A program made the position numbers and the translations under genes. A stretch of DNA of 64,000 bases from Nautilus pompilius (Eukaryota; Mollusca; Cephalopoda; Nautilida; Nautilidae), in contig JACATO010000092.1 in NCBI GenBank assembly GCA_018389105.1, positions 1,178,001-1,242,000 of the forward strand, in the 5' to 3' direction. Positions within the stretch are counted from its first letter, which is position 1. Each line of letters starts with the position of its first letter. The notes under the pieces were generated by a model. It had not been told where the DNA came from. It made no database searches and worked only from the letters and a program-made list of their open reading frames with translations. This document shows, piece after piece, positions 23,198-35,305 of this stretch.

Positions 23198-26100
23198 CAG
23201 TGGTGGGATTCAAATATTTTAACAACCGGTTCTCTCACAAAAAGCATGTCGGTTTGGCCCGATATCGGTTCAAAGGTTGATCTTTGGGCTGCCGGCCTGC
23301 TGCGTTCTACAGTTTAGCAAATCAAATTATTAATTATAATTATTTCCCAAATTAAAAAAATGTCTAAACAATGGTTAAAACATTACTATAATAACATCGA
23401 AGAGACTCTATATTAGACTATATAGTTAATGAACTAAGTAATACGAAGATATATCTATGTATATACATGTTTGATTGTGTTGTGCTTTTTGAATTATTAT
23501 TACTTTAATATTAATTATACATATTACTGTTTATAAATTTTATGATTTTATGTATTCTTCAGTTTTCTGAGCTAGGTAAAAATAAAAATACTTTCCTATA
23601 GTGTTTCTGCATTTCCATTGAATGTTACCATTTTGGCAAAAAAAATAATAACAAAATTTTTTTACCTGAGTCTTTTATTAATTTAACATTTGTAATCTTT
23701 CACTTTAAAAATTTCCAAATAGCCACTTGATTGCCATCAATGTCTTTAGCTTTCTTTTGTTTGACCCTGTTGTCATCAGCAGAGTGGTTTTTTTCTAAGC
23801 CATGTTTTGACCGAAGGAGTGGCATCCCATGAGTCCAATGGGAGGCCAATCATATTAATTGTCATGAGGTTTGCTACATTCTCAAATTCTCAACTGTAAG
23901 GCGGCTTATTTTATCTGAATATATAATATTCATTCTTGAAAACCTCTTTCTGCCCCTGCAGAACTGAGAGCAATAGTACTGACAATATTTTTAGCCTTTT
24001 GTACACTTTGAGGAATCGCAGGGTTGTGGGAATTTTGTAGGGCATTTTCCACATAGTCACGGAAATCATTAATGCTGATTTCGTGATGGAAAACTTCACT
24101 GAATTCACTCAGTTTTTCTTCTGCAGCTTTCCAGGGTACAAACTTCCTCGGTGTTCCACGAATTTGGCTCAAGCAAGTTTATCAGTTCATGAATTTTGTT
24201 GTCATTTTCTCGTTCATTGTTCTTTGATATTAAATGATCACAGTCCATCACACTGTTTTTCATATTTTCTATCACTGCCTCCAGTAGCTTTTGACGAGGA
24301 AGGCTAACAACTTTTTTGTTTTCAACGAACTGAATATCCTTAAAGGCATCTGAAGCAACTCTGACACCAATTTCCTTTTCAAAGGTTCCCTTACTTTTTT
24401 TGAGCATTTAAAATGCCGTAATGGACCTTTTTATTAGTTTTTCAGCTCTTGGCAAAGTTAAACTTCTAGCTTGAAGGGCATTAGAAAGTAAGGAAATTTC
24501 TTGCAGTATGTCTATCATCAGTGCCAAATCATCCAAGAAATGCTTGTTGCAAAGACGGGCACCTATCCCTGAATGTTTTGTCTCACTAGAGAAATATTTG
24601 TACAATGCTGGATAAGCACGCCACACAGCAAGTGCAGATCTTAGACTGCAAGCAGCCCATCTTGGTCCCAGAACTCTACCTATCTTCAGAATTTGTTGTC
24701 CAAGTTCTTCTGAAATTTTGAAGAGTTGCATTTGGTGTTTGTTTGATTGGTGAATGATTGTGTAGATTTTATCCATGAATATTTTGATGTGATTCACTTG
24801 TTTTATATCATTGACAGAATCGTCCAAAACAAGTTGCAAACGATGATTTAAACAATGCCAAATGACAATGTTAGGAAAACCATTTTTAAGTCTAATGCCT
24901 ACCCCAGAATTGCAGCCAAGCATTACATTTGCCACATCTGAACAGAAAACAATCAAATTATTTCTCAAATATTCATTATCAAATCCATCATCGTGCAAAC
25001 TCTTTAACAAAGATGCGTATATTGTTTCTGCTCCCTGTCCTGCCAATTCGACCAAATCAAAGAAAATTGTTGGTGATAGATCACAATCTTCAATCTTCAA
25101 AAAAATTATAACCACAGGCTTACTAGATATGGTTGAAGTTTCATCCACGATGACACAGATTTTTAAATTTTGTTCAATAATTTTGGTAAATATTTCATTT
25201 TTATCTCCTTTTCAATGTGATCAACTATTTTCGCAGCAGTTTTGCGAGAATGAAGTCCAGCACCCATGTCAACTCCATTTTTTATTTGAAGCTCAATCTC
25301 ATCTTCAACATCAGAAATTGACTTGCTTATTTTTGCTAAACTGTAAACTGTATTGAAAACTCTGCATGTAGAGGCAAAATGTTTCTGGTTCGTTTTATCA
25401 ATGCATTTTGTAATCGCATCATCTGCACGATCCTGTAGTTGCTTTACACAAACACTATGAACCTTTGATGAAAAATACTCTTTCATTTTTTTTCCTGAGA
25501 GATGCTTGCTGGATGGTTTTATCCTTCCCTGAGGCTTCAACACTGCAGCTCCCCATTCAATTGACACGTGAATTCCCTTCATGTTTAAGGAATCAAATTT
25601 GGCACAGTGATCACAACCAAGTTTCTCGCTACGAACAATCAATCCATCATATTTTTTTGGAACTCCTCATATTGCTTCATACTCCAGCAGTCTGGAAGAG
25701 ATGATGCGGCATCTGCCTCATCTGTAGGTGGCACAGTATCAGAAGCAGAAGTTTCATCAGTATCATTCATCAAAGATGGCTGTGATACTGTTACGTCCTC
25801 ACTGGCCTCTTCCTTTGAACTTTCAGTTCTTGGGATTTTTCGCATGAACTCTAGTATATTTTGTTGCGGCTTCATTTTAAGGGCTGAAGTCTGAAATGCA
25901 AAAAAATTCCTTCACTAGATACTAGGATTACTACAATATTTTCACTGCGCAATGTAAAATACAGTGTTTTTCTTCAATGGTAATTACGAGAATAATTTTC
26001 ATAATCAGAAGGTAGTAGCATAAAAACATCTAAAACCATATCTAACAAATATTATTTTAGATACCTCTTGTAATAGGAGCAGGAATTACAAATTAAATGT

Positions 26101-26969
26101 TCAAAAATGAATATCTAAAAAAATTATTATTAATGGCCTAGGCTAGAAGCGGCCTAATGGCCAAGTACTATAATGCAGGTAATGAAAACATTTGTAAGTG
26201 TAACTGGTAGTGTTCACCATTTAACGTAATTATATCATAATTATATAACACAATACTTAACATTTAAAGTCTTGAAATTATAAGAATCAATAATTTGTTA
26301 CAGTTTATCACGCAAGAACTGCTCAATCTGCAACGTCGAACCAAGAGATACAATGGCAAATTACAAGCTCAAAACTAATTTTCTCCATTATTCAGCATAA
26401 AAATACTGTAACTTTTAAAATAATAAAACTTCGTATTTTTGAAAATTAAAAAAAAAATACTGTATGTTTTAGAATACTAAGTCAACTGTTTTAGCTCTAA
26501 GGGCTTTAAAAGTCCAATGTGCTCAAAAGTATCGGATATACCAACAGATTTTCTGCAGCAAACCAATGCTAAATATAATTAGCAAATGATAACTCATTTG
26601 AAATGACCCGTAGAAAGCAGCCGACCATTGATTATGTTACCAAAATTTTATATTTTCATTTATTTTCATTTCATATTCGAAGACTAATGGGGGGGGGAGC
26701 CCACCTGCCCCCCCTTTAGGTCCGCTAGTGGCTGTGCATAATTATAGAACATTTCACTTACTAATAAGGGATGTTTTATCTATTTTCTGCAGCCGTAGAT
26801 ATTTCTAAAACCAAGATGAATCATGCGATATGTAGCAAGAATAATTGCATTCATGCCGTATATTTTGATGATAAAATAAATTAAGGGCTAACAACCAGTT
26901 CGCGGAGCTCATGAAATTCCAAGAACAGGTTCGCACGAACCGGTGCGAACCGGCTGAATCCCACCGCTG
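23198..26969 (-). mobile_element. hAT element, near full length, with 8-bp duplication
   Basis: Ends CAGTGGTGGGATTCA and (reverse complement) CAGCGGTGGGATTCA, flanked by GTTGTAAG on both sides (23190-23197 and 26970-26977). At 3772 bp it has autonomous-element size. The minus strand holds a transposase in several open pieces (see next entry). It lies between the RBM25 promoter and the intergenic region, about 600 bp upstream of RBM25. Confidence 0.95.
23703..25875 (-). pseudogene. hAT transposase (KIAA1586-like family), lightly broken
   Basis: Pieces 25875-25639, 25642-25163, 25148-24408, 24407-24105 and 24172-23930 read in order as one transposase of about 700 residues. Landmarks: MKPQQNILEFM start, CDHCAKFD, VDETST (first catalytic aspartate), CSDVANVMLGCNSGVG, WHCLNHRLQLVLDD, and the C-terminal dimerisation motif SSAGAERGF. 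Lesions: a shift at an A7 run near 25650, a shift near 25160, an in-frame TAA at 24408-24410, a shift between 24105 and 24172, and another after 23930. The WHCLNHRLQL block resembles the hAT family that gave rise to vertebrate KIAA1586; that assignment is from memory of the family. Confidence 0.85.
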
Positions 26970-26977
26970 GTTGTAAG

Positions 26978-27519
26978 TGTAGGCGAACACTGTAGGCAGA
27001 GGCCGCCATAACGATTCAGGTAAACCGTATTGTGTTCAGAGACAGTGGTGACAGGTATCCAATTTGAATTTGAAATTTTGAGATACAGTGGTTTGGGCAT
27101 TTGGATTTGAGATCATTTGAAATTTATACTCTACCTATCTCTGACAAAGAACGAACATAATTTGTGCTTTTCTATTCTATCCTATATTATTGTTATTACG
27201 CCGGACAGTCGCAAATGAGTCATAGCAACGAGTGTTACAAAGTGGAACTTTATACTAAAGTGTGTAAAATTGACACTCAAACTGAAGTCATGTCACAGAG
27301 CTGCGGGGAAGCAGGAAAGTGATGATCACGTGGTGCGCGAGTGTGCCGCGGGGGGGGGACATGCTGCTCATTTTGCGCGATTCTGGGACCACAACAAATG
27401 TGACTGAACAGAACACACGGGGAAAATATTAAAAAGTAAAAATGAAGTGTCGAAAAACTGCATCTATATGAAAGCAAAGAGCCTCTGGAGGAGATTGGTA
27501 GTTTTGTGACGATGTAACT
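26978..27519. other. CpG-rich non-coding stretch
   Basis: No gene recognised. A Cys-containing frame near 27290-27390 faintly recalls a gag zinc knuckle and would fit the Ty3 pol relic that follows, but it is too weak to call. Confidence 0.3.
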
Positions 27520-29325
27520 TCGAGAAACAGAATGGCGAAAGATGAGTTCATTGTGATAGAAGTCATTGACCGCGACACAGCCATCAAGCCAGGTATCAAG
27601 ACACCGCGCGGTCGGTGATGAGCGAATCCAGTGCGGCCCGTGAGAAGACTGATAATAAAACTGTTATAGGTGAAGGTAATGGTGTGGAAAGCGTCGCGAG
27701 TAAAGTGAAAGTATGCGTGTAGCAAATGAGTTTAAAGATGTTGAAAAACTTGCAATTCAACAAAGGTAGATTAACACCAGCGATGCAGCCACTGCATCGT
27801 GCGCCTTTCAGTTTGAGAGAGAAGATAAAGAATTATGCAGATGAGCTCGAGGCAAGCGATATAATTTTAAAAAAATGATGAACTCTCTGTTTGGGTGTCG
27901 CCCATTATGTGAATTCCAAAACGAGATGGGGATATTCGAATCTATATTGACATAAACCAAGCCTATCAGACAGCCGGAAAGATAAGGTGACCGATTCTCA
28001 CAATCGAAAAGACATTAAATAACAACTGTAAATGGTACACTAAATCAGATTTTAAATGGAGTTACCTTGAAATTGAATTGGAGGAAGAATTTAGAAAAAA
28101 CAACGACATTCATTACACGCCGAGGGTGATACAGTCACAAATGGTCAATGTTGACATTTCCAGCGCACCTGCGAAGTGCCAGCAGTTTATTTAGGAAATA
28201 GGAAAAGTCATCCGGGCAGTTTCCAATATATCTCACGATACAGCAATAGGCAGTGAAACCAAATCCCAGCGCGACGAGAGAGTGGGCCTGGTGTTAAAAC
28301 TTAAAACGGCTGTGACACATGAGCTGACACCAAAATTTCCAAAGCGTTTATTTGGCTTAAATTAAATGGTCTCCGATTAGTGTTATCGGAAACTGGCGCA
28401 GATGTTCAGAGGAGAAAGTGAAAGTTGTAGTTGAGGTATGAAGCTTTAAACCGCATGGTTTCGTTCGTTTTTTGGATTAGTGCCGTGTAGTACTCGTGGA
28501 GACATGAACAAAGACGACCGTCCGACGAGAATTTTGAAACACGGGTGATTTGTGATGCAAGCCAAGTAGGTAAAACCGTCTGTGAGAATCGAGAGATGGG
28601 TTCTCGGGCTACAATTGTATGATTGCCAAGTGATTCATAGACCCGGAAAAGAGAATACCGTGAATCCATTATCGCGACTGATACGCCATCAACTAAAGGA
28701 AGCATGACAGAAGAGTACACTAGATTTGTGGCTTAACATCTCAACCCCAAGACATTGCATGTGACCAAAATATTAGATAAAAACGGTCTATCGGTATCGA
28801 TCACAACTGACAGTTCCATTCGAAATAACTATGCAAATACGTGGACGACAACGGAATTGTTCACAAAAAAGTAACACCTCTAAGGGCGGGAAATAATAGG
28901 TAGATAAAAAGCAAAACCGATCAATGTTAGGGGAGATGAAGATAGCATACACTGGAGGTTCGAATTGGAGAAAAACTTTGGCGAGATACTTGACAACTCA
29001 TAGTACTACCGGAATTCTTGTTTAGTCGTAAAATTAAAGCCAACCCGCCAGAAATTCAGAGACATGGTTACAAACGATGAAGAACTAGGAGATCAAAACT
29101 GGCAGAAAAAGATAAAAGCCAAAATGTACGCAGATTAAAAATTGGAGTCACGTCACGGTGACATTAATAAGGCTGAGAAGATGGTTATGCGATAAAAGAA
29201 ACAAAACAAACTGACCACAGAATACGAAAGTGTAACAAATGAGGCTATGGAGAAAGGAAACAGTATTATATTGCAATCTTCCCGGAAGGTGCGGTATAAA
29301 CGACACATAGCTGATATCGGTACCG
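27520..29325 (+). mobile_element. Ty3/gypsy pol relic
   Basis: Conceptual translation across many stops gives pol parts in the right order on the plus strand: protease-side DEFIVIEVIDRDTAIKPG (near 27544-27600), PLHRAPFSLREKIK (27790-27830), reverse transcriptase pieces PKRDGDIRIYIDINQAYQ (27915-27970) and SDFKWSYLEIELEEEFRK (28047-28100), RNase H end RPGKENTVNPLSRL (28640-28682) and an integrase-tail-like KQNKLTTEYESV (29200-29240). The DDE integrase core between is missing. No LTRs were identified. Not functional. Confidence 0.75.
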
Positions 29326-32300
29326 ATCGGTGATACTACTACTATTTGGATTTAAACTCTTCAGAAGATGGTTAACAGATCATTTTTTTAAAAAATAAAG
29401 TTGCCCGTTTTAAATGTCTCGAATCTAACATTTTCATCTATATTTGCATTAATTCTGGAAAAAAATCATTTCAAAATTAATTGCGCATTGAACGAAAAAA
29501 AAACTATTTCTGTGGAGAAACCTGAGGGGCGATTTAGTCTTAAAATGGGGAGACCAGTGTGACAGTGAATACACTTATCTCACAAAAACTAAACAATGGT
29601 GTTGTCGTCAGTGAAAAGTAGTCTTCCTATATTTAAATGACACAAAAAATAGACTTAAGCAGAGTTTATTTCACGAATGTGGAAATTCTAACTGTTTATG
29701 CCAATCACTGGCTAACATTTTGCGATTCTCACTAATACACAATTTTTGCTTCGTTCGATTTAACCCCCCTCGTCGCTTCTTCTAGGCTGTGAAACGTCAC
29801 GAGAAAGCACTCTCCTCCCTGAGTGGTCGGTTCTACGACTTGCTTCATACTGTAATAACTGGCTTCTGTCTTTTTTAACTTTCTTTGACGATTGCCAAAC
29901 CATAGTGTGCATTTGCTATGATGCATGCGCGGTTGCGACCAAAGCGAATTGTCAAACCTTCAGTTGATCAATAGATTTGGATATCCAATTTTCTGCTTGG
30001 ACCCGGTTGGTAGGACGACTACTCACTTCCTTATCCATTTATTTATTCGCTCTATTTTGTTTGTTTTCATGAGCTCTCGGCGTATAAATCCCATGTTTCG
30101 AAACAAAACCAAGGACTTGCGTGCCCCGCCATTTTCAGTGATGGAAATGGGTTTTAGGAACTAGGGGTACGCTAAGGTCCGTGAGGCTGACGTTGGGAAG
30201 GAAGGGAGGGAGGTAGACGCTATAAGCCCCACCCCCCCATGAGAAATTTTTTGTAATATGGTAAATTTCAGGGCCATTTTGAGCCTATATGCACTGGGTA
30301 TGATGATTACACACACATTGTATCAGTAACTCAGTCAAATAAAGGTAGGTATAACAAATACATATTTTGGAAAAATAAAATTTTTTTCAGATTTTTCATA
30401 AATTTATTGAGAATAATAATAGTGTACAGTTTAGAACTTTACAAATCTAGCTATATGTAGTATAGATGATCAGCCAATATATAAATGTAAATACAATCTA
30501 CATTTCTGAAATTTCTACTTATCTATTAATGAATAAACTCAACAATTAAGTGAATTATCCTCCAGTTTACATTACAGAATGTTCCATAATTGTATATAAT
30601 CTCCATTTTTTCCTGTCACTTCCTCTTTTTTTCTGTATGCCGTTTCTTCAGCCACTAAGAAGCCATGTCCTCACATATTCTTCGGGGTTAAATTTTGACA
30701 GAGGAGGTCCCACCGACTTAATAGATAGAAGAGTAGAGAGATGATCAGTTTGAAGTCTTGCACGTTGTGGTGACATGCAGAAAGACTGAAAAGTAGGGGT
30801 ACGCTGTTCCCCTGCGTATCCCCACCATTCCCATCAATGAAAACCGAGGACATCTATAGAAAAGTACTGGCAGTCGAGAAAACAGAATAGTTAAGTGCCT
30901 TTCTAAGGGGCTTTTTTCAGATTGTTTATTTTCCTGTTCAGTCCTATGTATTATTAAACAAACTATTCAAATAAGCTTTGTCTTTCATGTACAGAAAATT
31001 TAAAAAATCAATGACGATACGCATGTATAACAACGCGAGTCACGTGGTGGCGACTGTCTAGTACACGTGCTGCTTCCGTTAGCGGCACAGATATCAGCTG
31101 GCGGTGGACCCGTAAGTTCATCTACGTTTAGCTGTATGGTAAAAGGTAAATTTCAGTTCAGCGACACATCATCTACAAGGAAGAACTGATGAACTAGAGT
31201 TGCATTCGATACCAAAAGTTTGCGTAAAATCACCGTTGACTATTAAAAAAAATTTTTTTTTGGATAGTTTTAAACTCACGTTTAATTTGAATTCTAATTT
31301 GTTTTAACATTTAAAATTAAATATATTTTCTTCACATTCTTAATTTTGTTAAATCAACAAAACATGAAAAGTGCTCAAGTATGCCAGCAGGTAATTAATT
31401 AAGGCTATACTAACACATGTTCTTAGGAAAATGCTCAGTTGCAGCGGCGGATCAAAGAGAAGGTTCGCTGAAGGCTATCCTCGTGCACAGATCGCGGGAA
31501 CAACTACCACCCACCCTAGTCCCGTCACTCGTACTCATGTTGTCTCTTTCCTTTAATTTTCGTGTCCACATCATCAATACTGATCAATATTAGGCGCTGT
31601 TTGATCATTAACACCACTACGGCTCTTAGCTTAAAATTCAACCTTTCGTTTCGTTTCTTGTTTTCTTACTACATTTAATACTTGAATATTTGTGATGTTC
31701 TCCTGTGAGTTTGTTTGTTTTCCACCAGCATCCTTCCTGATGCACGATTTTGTTTACCACAGGTTCCGACGATAAGGGGTCGGGTCCGAATTCCAAATTT
31801 GTTTCTCGCGAAATAGCGCTGCCAGCCGCGCGACCCGCCCATTGTCCAATGATATCTCGCAGTATGATCACATGACGCCGTGTTTCTCTACTATTGGATG
31901 TACTGTAATGGGATAACAAGTGTCCGGGAAAAAAATTGTCAAGGGAGTGGGTTGAGTTACGGACAACCGGTGAATACCTCCGTGGGGCAGGGATCCGCCA
32001 GGTCGATTTGTTCTGCTATGTATTATTATTATTATATTGTTGTTGTTGATGAACTTTTCTTTAAAGAAATTTACACTGTAAATTCTTTTTTTTCGATCTC
32101 TCAATGGATAGTAAAAAAAAAAGAAAACAAGATGCAGTGCCTCAAGAGGAAGTTGCTTTGGAGCGACAAGATAAACTGATAAAGAAGCTTATATAATAAA
32201 AAAACAATCGACATTAACTGTGATTACGGCTGGTGCTTCTGTAGTTTCCCCCCCCACAAGAATCTTTGTTTTCTTATTTTTAAAATGAAAGATTTCGGAA

Positions 32301-32700
32301 TCTTTTAAAACAATAAATAAGTAAACAAATAAAGCTATGGCGAATGAAATCGAGGCTGCTAGATTCGTGAATAAAATCACGTGATAAATCTTGGAGTCGA
32401 TTTTAAAGAATGTAACTTATCTTTTTTCTCTTTCAACAAGAACAACAATAGTAATAATAATATATTGAAAAAAATGACACATATTTACGAACTATTTTAT
32501 TAAAAAGCAAAGCTAAAGGAAAGATCCCATAATGCTAAACCGTCGTCTGTGCTACATGAGATTTTTCCCAATCTGCTATTTCTGAGATATTTCGTTGGTC
32601 CACTGTGTAGTGAAGTTTTCGGCAAATCATAACTGAAGAATTTAATGACGGTAGTCGTTGTTCATGTTCAAATATCTTTTAAAATTATAATTTAGTGAAT
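29326..32700. other. intergenic, no gene recognised
   Basis: Moderately CpG-rich DNA with only short open frames lacking codon bias or homology I can name. Direct copies of TAGGGGTACGCT occur at 30162-30173 and 30794-30805, and two CACGTG boxes near 31041-31069; see findings. A 30-codon open frame at 32104 (MDSKKKRKQDAV) is unremarkable. Confidence 0.5.
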
Positions 32701-32904
32701 ATGATGATGGCTAGCAATGAATTCTTGGAGCAGTTGCGCATCATACTACAACAAGATAGTGATCCAAGAACTCTGCAAAGCTCCAGCACACAATATCTTG
32801 CTAGAAAAGAATCAGAAGGTCTTCTTGAAACCATTTTTGACTTCTTTATTCTCCAGATTTTAACCAACCCACTTTTGACTGCAGTTAATATTAGTACAGT
32901 TTGA
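32701..32904 (+). CDS. unrecognised small open frame (67-68 residues)
   Basis: Encodes MASNEFLEQLRIILQQDSDP and continues as a helical, amphipathic sequence to 32904. The pattern faintly recalls the first HEAT-like helices of importin-beta family proteins, but the match is too weak to name. It may be a chance frame, a first exon or a decayed retrocopy. Confidence 0.18.
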   Translation: MMMASNEFLEQLRIILQQDSDPRTLQSSSTQYLARKESEGLLETIFDFFILQILTNPLLTAVNISTV

Positions 32905-35305
32905 TTATTTTAATCAGAAGAGCTGTGCCAGAGTTCTGAAGACCCAATATAAGACGGTCATGACCGCAGTTATTGAGATTACAAAATTAACAGAAGTATT
33001 TTTGACAGCTTAAGATCACATATAATTTATTTACCAGCACTGGTCCCCACAAAACTACAGGTCCAGAACATTTTTTTTAAAAATCCGTTTATAAAGTTGG
33101 TTTGGTACACGAAGCGAACACAAAAAAAAAAAAAATACAGTTTCGATTAAACATCTGAAAGTGGCTTACATCTCTTTTATCACTAGTCGTTTTTTGTTGA
33201 AAAAATCCCCTTGCAGTAGTTACGGTTGTCAAATGTGCTTGATGTAGATAAATGATTTCAACAGTTCGACTAGACCTGTAAGCGATTTCAGTATCCACAA
33301 CAAAATTCAAACCAAAAGAAATGTCATATGGAATTGGTAAGAAAGATCGGTTAGTTAGCAGCAAGTGGTTATAGATACAAGACCAAATCCGAAACAAATG
33401 GTAGTGTTTCTGTTAATTATAAATAACGTTTTTATACAAAATATTCAATTTGAAATTATCATTTTCTTGATCAATGACAGGCAACATACAACACACTTCT
33501 TTCTGATAATGAGCCTTTCTACTCGGCTTGTACAAAACCTTCGTACACAGCAAAGAAAGATTAAACTCAGAAGATAAAACAATAGAGAGCAAACTACATT
33601 TCTACATTAGTCACAGTGATCTGAATTCTTTTGTGAAAATTCTGTAACCCTAAAGTATTAAATATAACTTCTCGCTTTTAATAAAAAAAGTTTGAAAAAA
33701 AATTTCGAATAATCAAATAACTGAAAATTATAGATTGTTAGGTTCCATAGAGGGAGCCAAAATATTTTAGAGAGCTAAAAGTAGAGGGTCTATATGTATT
33801 TTGACGAGCGCTGTGACTAGCGTGTACCGTTTCCATGCCTCACCCTGGTCACTATTAGTCCAGTTTTAACCGGACTATCATAATACGGTCAGGGTTATAA
33901 GTACTTACACACGACTCAGTCGCCTAGCTGTAAGTTTCTACGAACACGGAAAGGATAAAACTACCCTCGTGTAATAAGTCGCGATAGGTAACTTCATCCT
34001 ATAATTATGGTTTTGTTTTGCTGTTTTTATTATTTCTCTTTATTAACACCTGAAATGCATTTGCACCCGACTACCCTTCAAATCTGTATTAATCAGCAGA
34101 GGTTGAGCCGTAGGAACTGCGACACATAGCAACTTCCTCATCGGTAATCCTTTGTAACAACAAATCCGCATATCGCTCTAACCCCAGGAGTTCTGCATTA
34201 CGAATGCGCTGACTAAATATGCATCCAGAATACTAACTGGTGCTTCTAGGGTCAAGTACAAACTCACTGCAGGTGGTATGAGTAAATTATGATGTGGTAT
34301 ACAGAAGGTTAAAGAAAGTAGATAATTAAACTACGCACGGGCTTCTTCTGTCTGTTACAGCGGATACTGGAAAAGCCAGAGTTGGAATTTCTTACTGATG
34401 GTTAGCAGGCTAACTCCTCTCGTCGTTCCAGGCACAGCAGAACAGAGGACTAAATCCGTCATTGGATACTGATTTTCATTATTCACAAAACTGAATAGGA
34501 TGAAACAACACACTGTTGTTAATGCAAAAGAAAAACAGCCAGTTAAACTGAAATAGATCATATTGTTTACCAGGTAAGGTAGGGGGGGCGACAAGGTAAT
34601 TATGCTAGGACGTGACTAATGTCGCAAGTTACATCGCCGCTAGAGTCACAGTGTTTCCAGCCGACCCGTCTGTCACGGGCGAAACAAGAACCACGACAAA
34701 AATAAGGCGATACGCTGTTTTACATTGGCGGAAACATTTATTTGTTTTGTAACAAATAAATATACACGATTAAAGGCTACTGGTATAACATTAAACTGAT
34801 GGAGCTGCAGGGGTTAATCGAATTGCGATGGGATAAATATCAAAGCTGTAAAATGAACGAAGAAAGAGAAAATAAGAAAATCAATGGTGATTTAAATTAC
34901 GAGTGAATCTGTCTGACATTCCTGTGTTTCAACATTTATTTATTTTATTTTTCTTAAAGATGGTGATAAGAGGGAAAGTCATTTTCTAGTTGTTTAAAAA
35001 TGAATAAGAATCATATGAAAAATCGTACAATATATAAAAGTGTAAATATAAAAATATTTGCTATCTCATATATTATACGTATATAAAAAATAGAATCGTT
35101 AGTTTAGTTTGTTTTTGTAAACCGGTTCTAAAAACAGGGGAGGGGGGTTCAGCTATGAGACGTGGGAAACATCGGAGGAGAAAAAGAAAAAAGAGTGCAA
35201 AATGTTAAGCTTTCTCGTTTCTAACTAAGCTGGCGGGGATTGTACTTTTGGATTAATATAATTCCTTGCACCTTTTTTAAAAGATAGAAAACTTGTTCTC
35301 GTTCG
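32905..35305. other. intergenic, no gene recognised
   Basis: Apart from the poly(A) signals listed separately, I see only short open frames without family resemblance. Confidence 0.5.
34935..34949 (-). terminator. overlapping poly(A) signals downstream of the single-exon TSSK
   Basis: Three overlapping TTTATT copies on the plus strand read AATAAA on the minus strand, about 360 nt after the stop codon at 35306. This is a sensible 3' end for the gene, but AATAAA is frequent by chance in AT-rich DNA. Confidence 0.3.

Noticed and set aside
24862..25894. Plus-strand open frames of 60-164 codons
   Set aside because: Antisense shadows of the hAT transposase on the minus strand, rich in Ser/Phe/Leu as expected from reversed coding sequence.
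32104..32199. Short basic frame starting MDSKKKRKQDAV
   Set aside because: Thirty codons only, no upstream signals or family match; likely chance.
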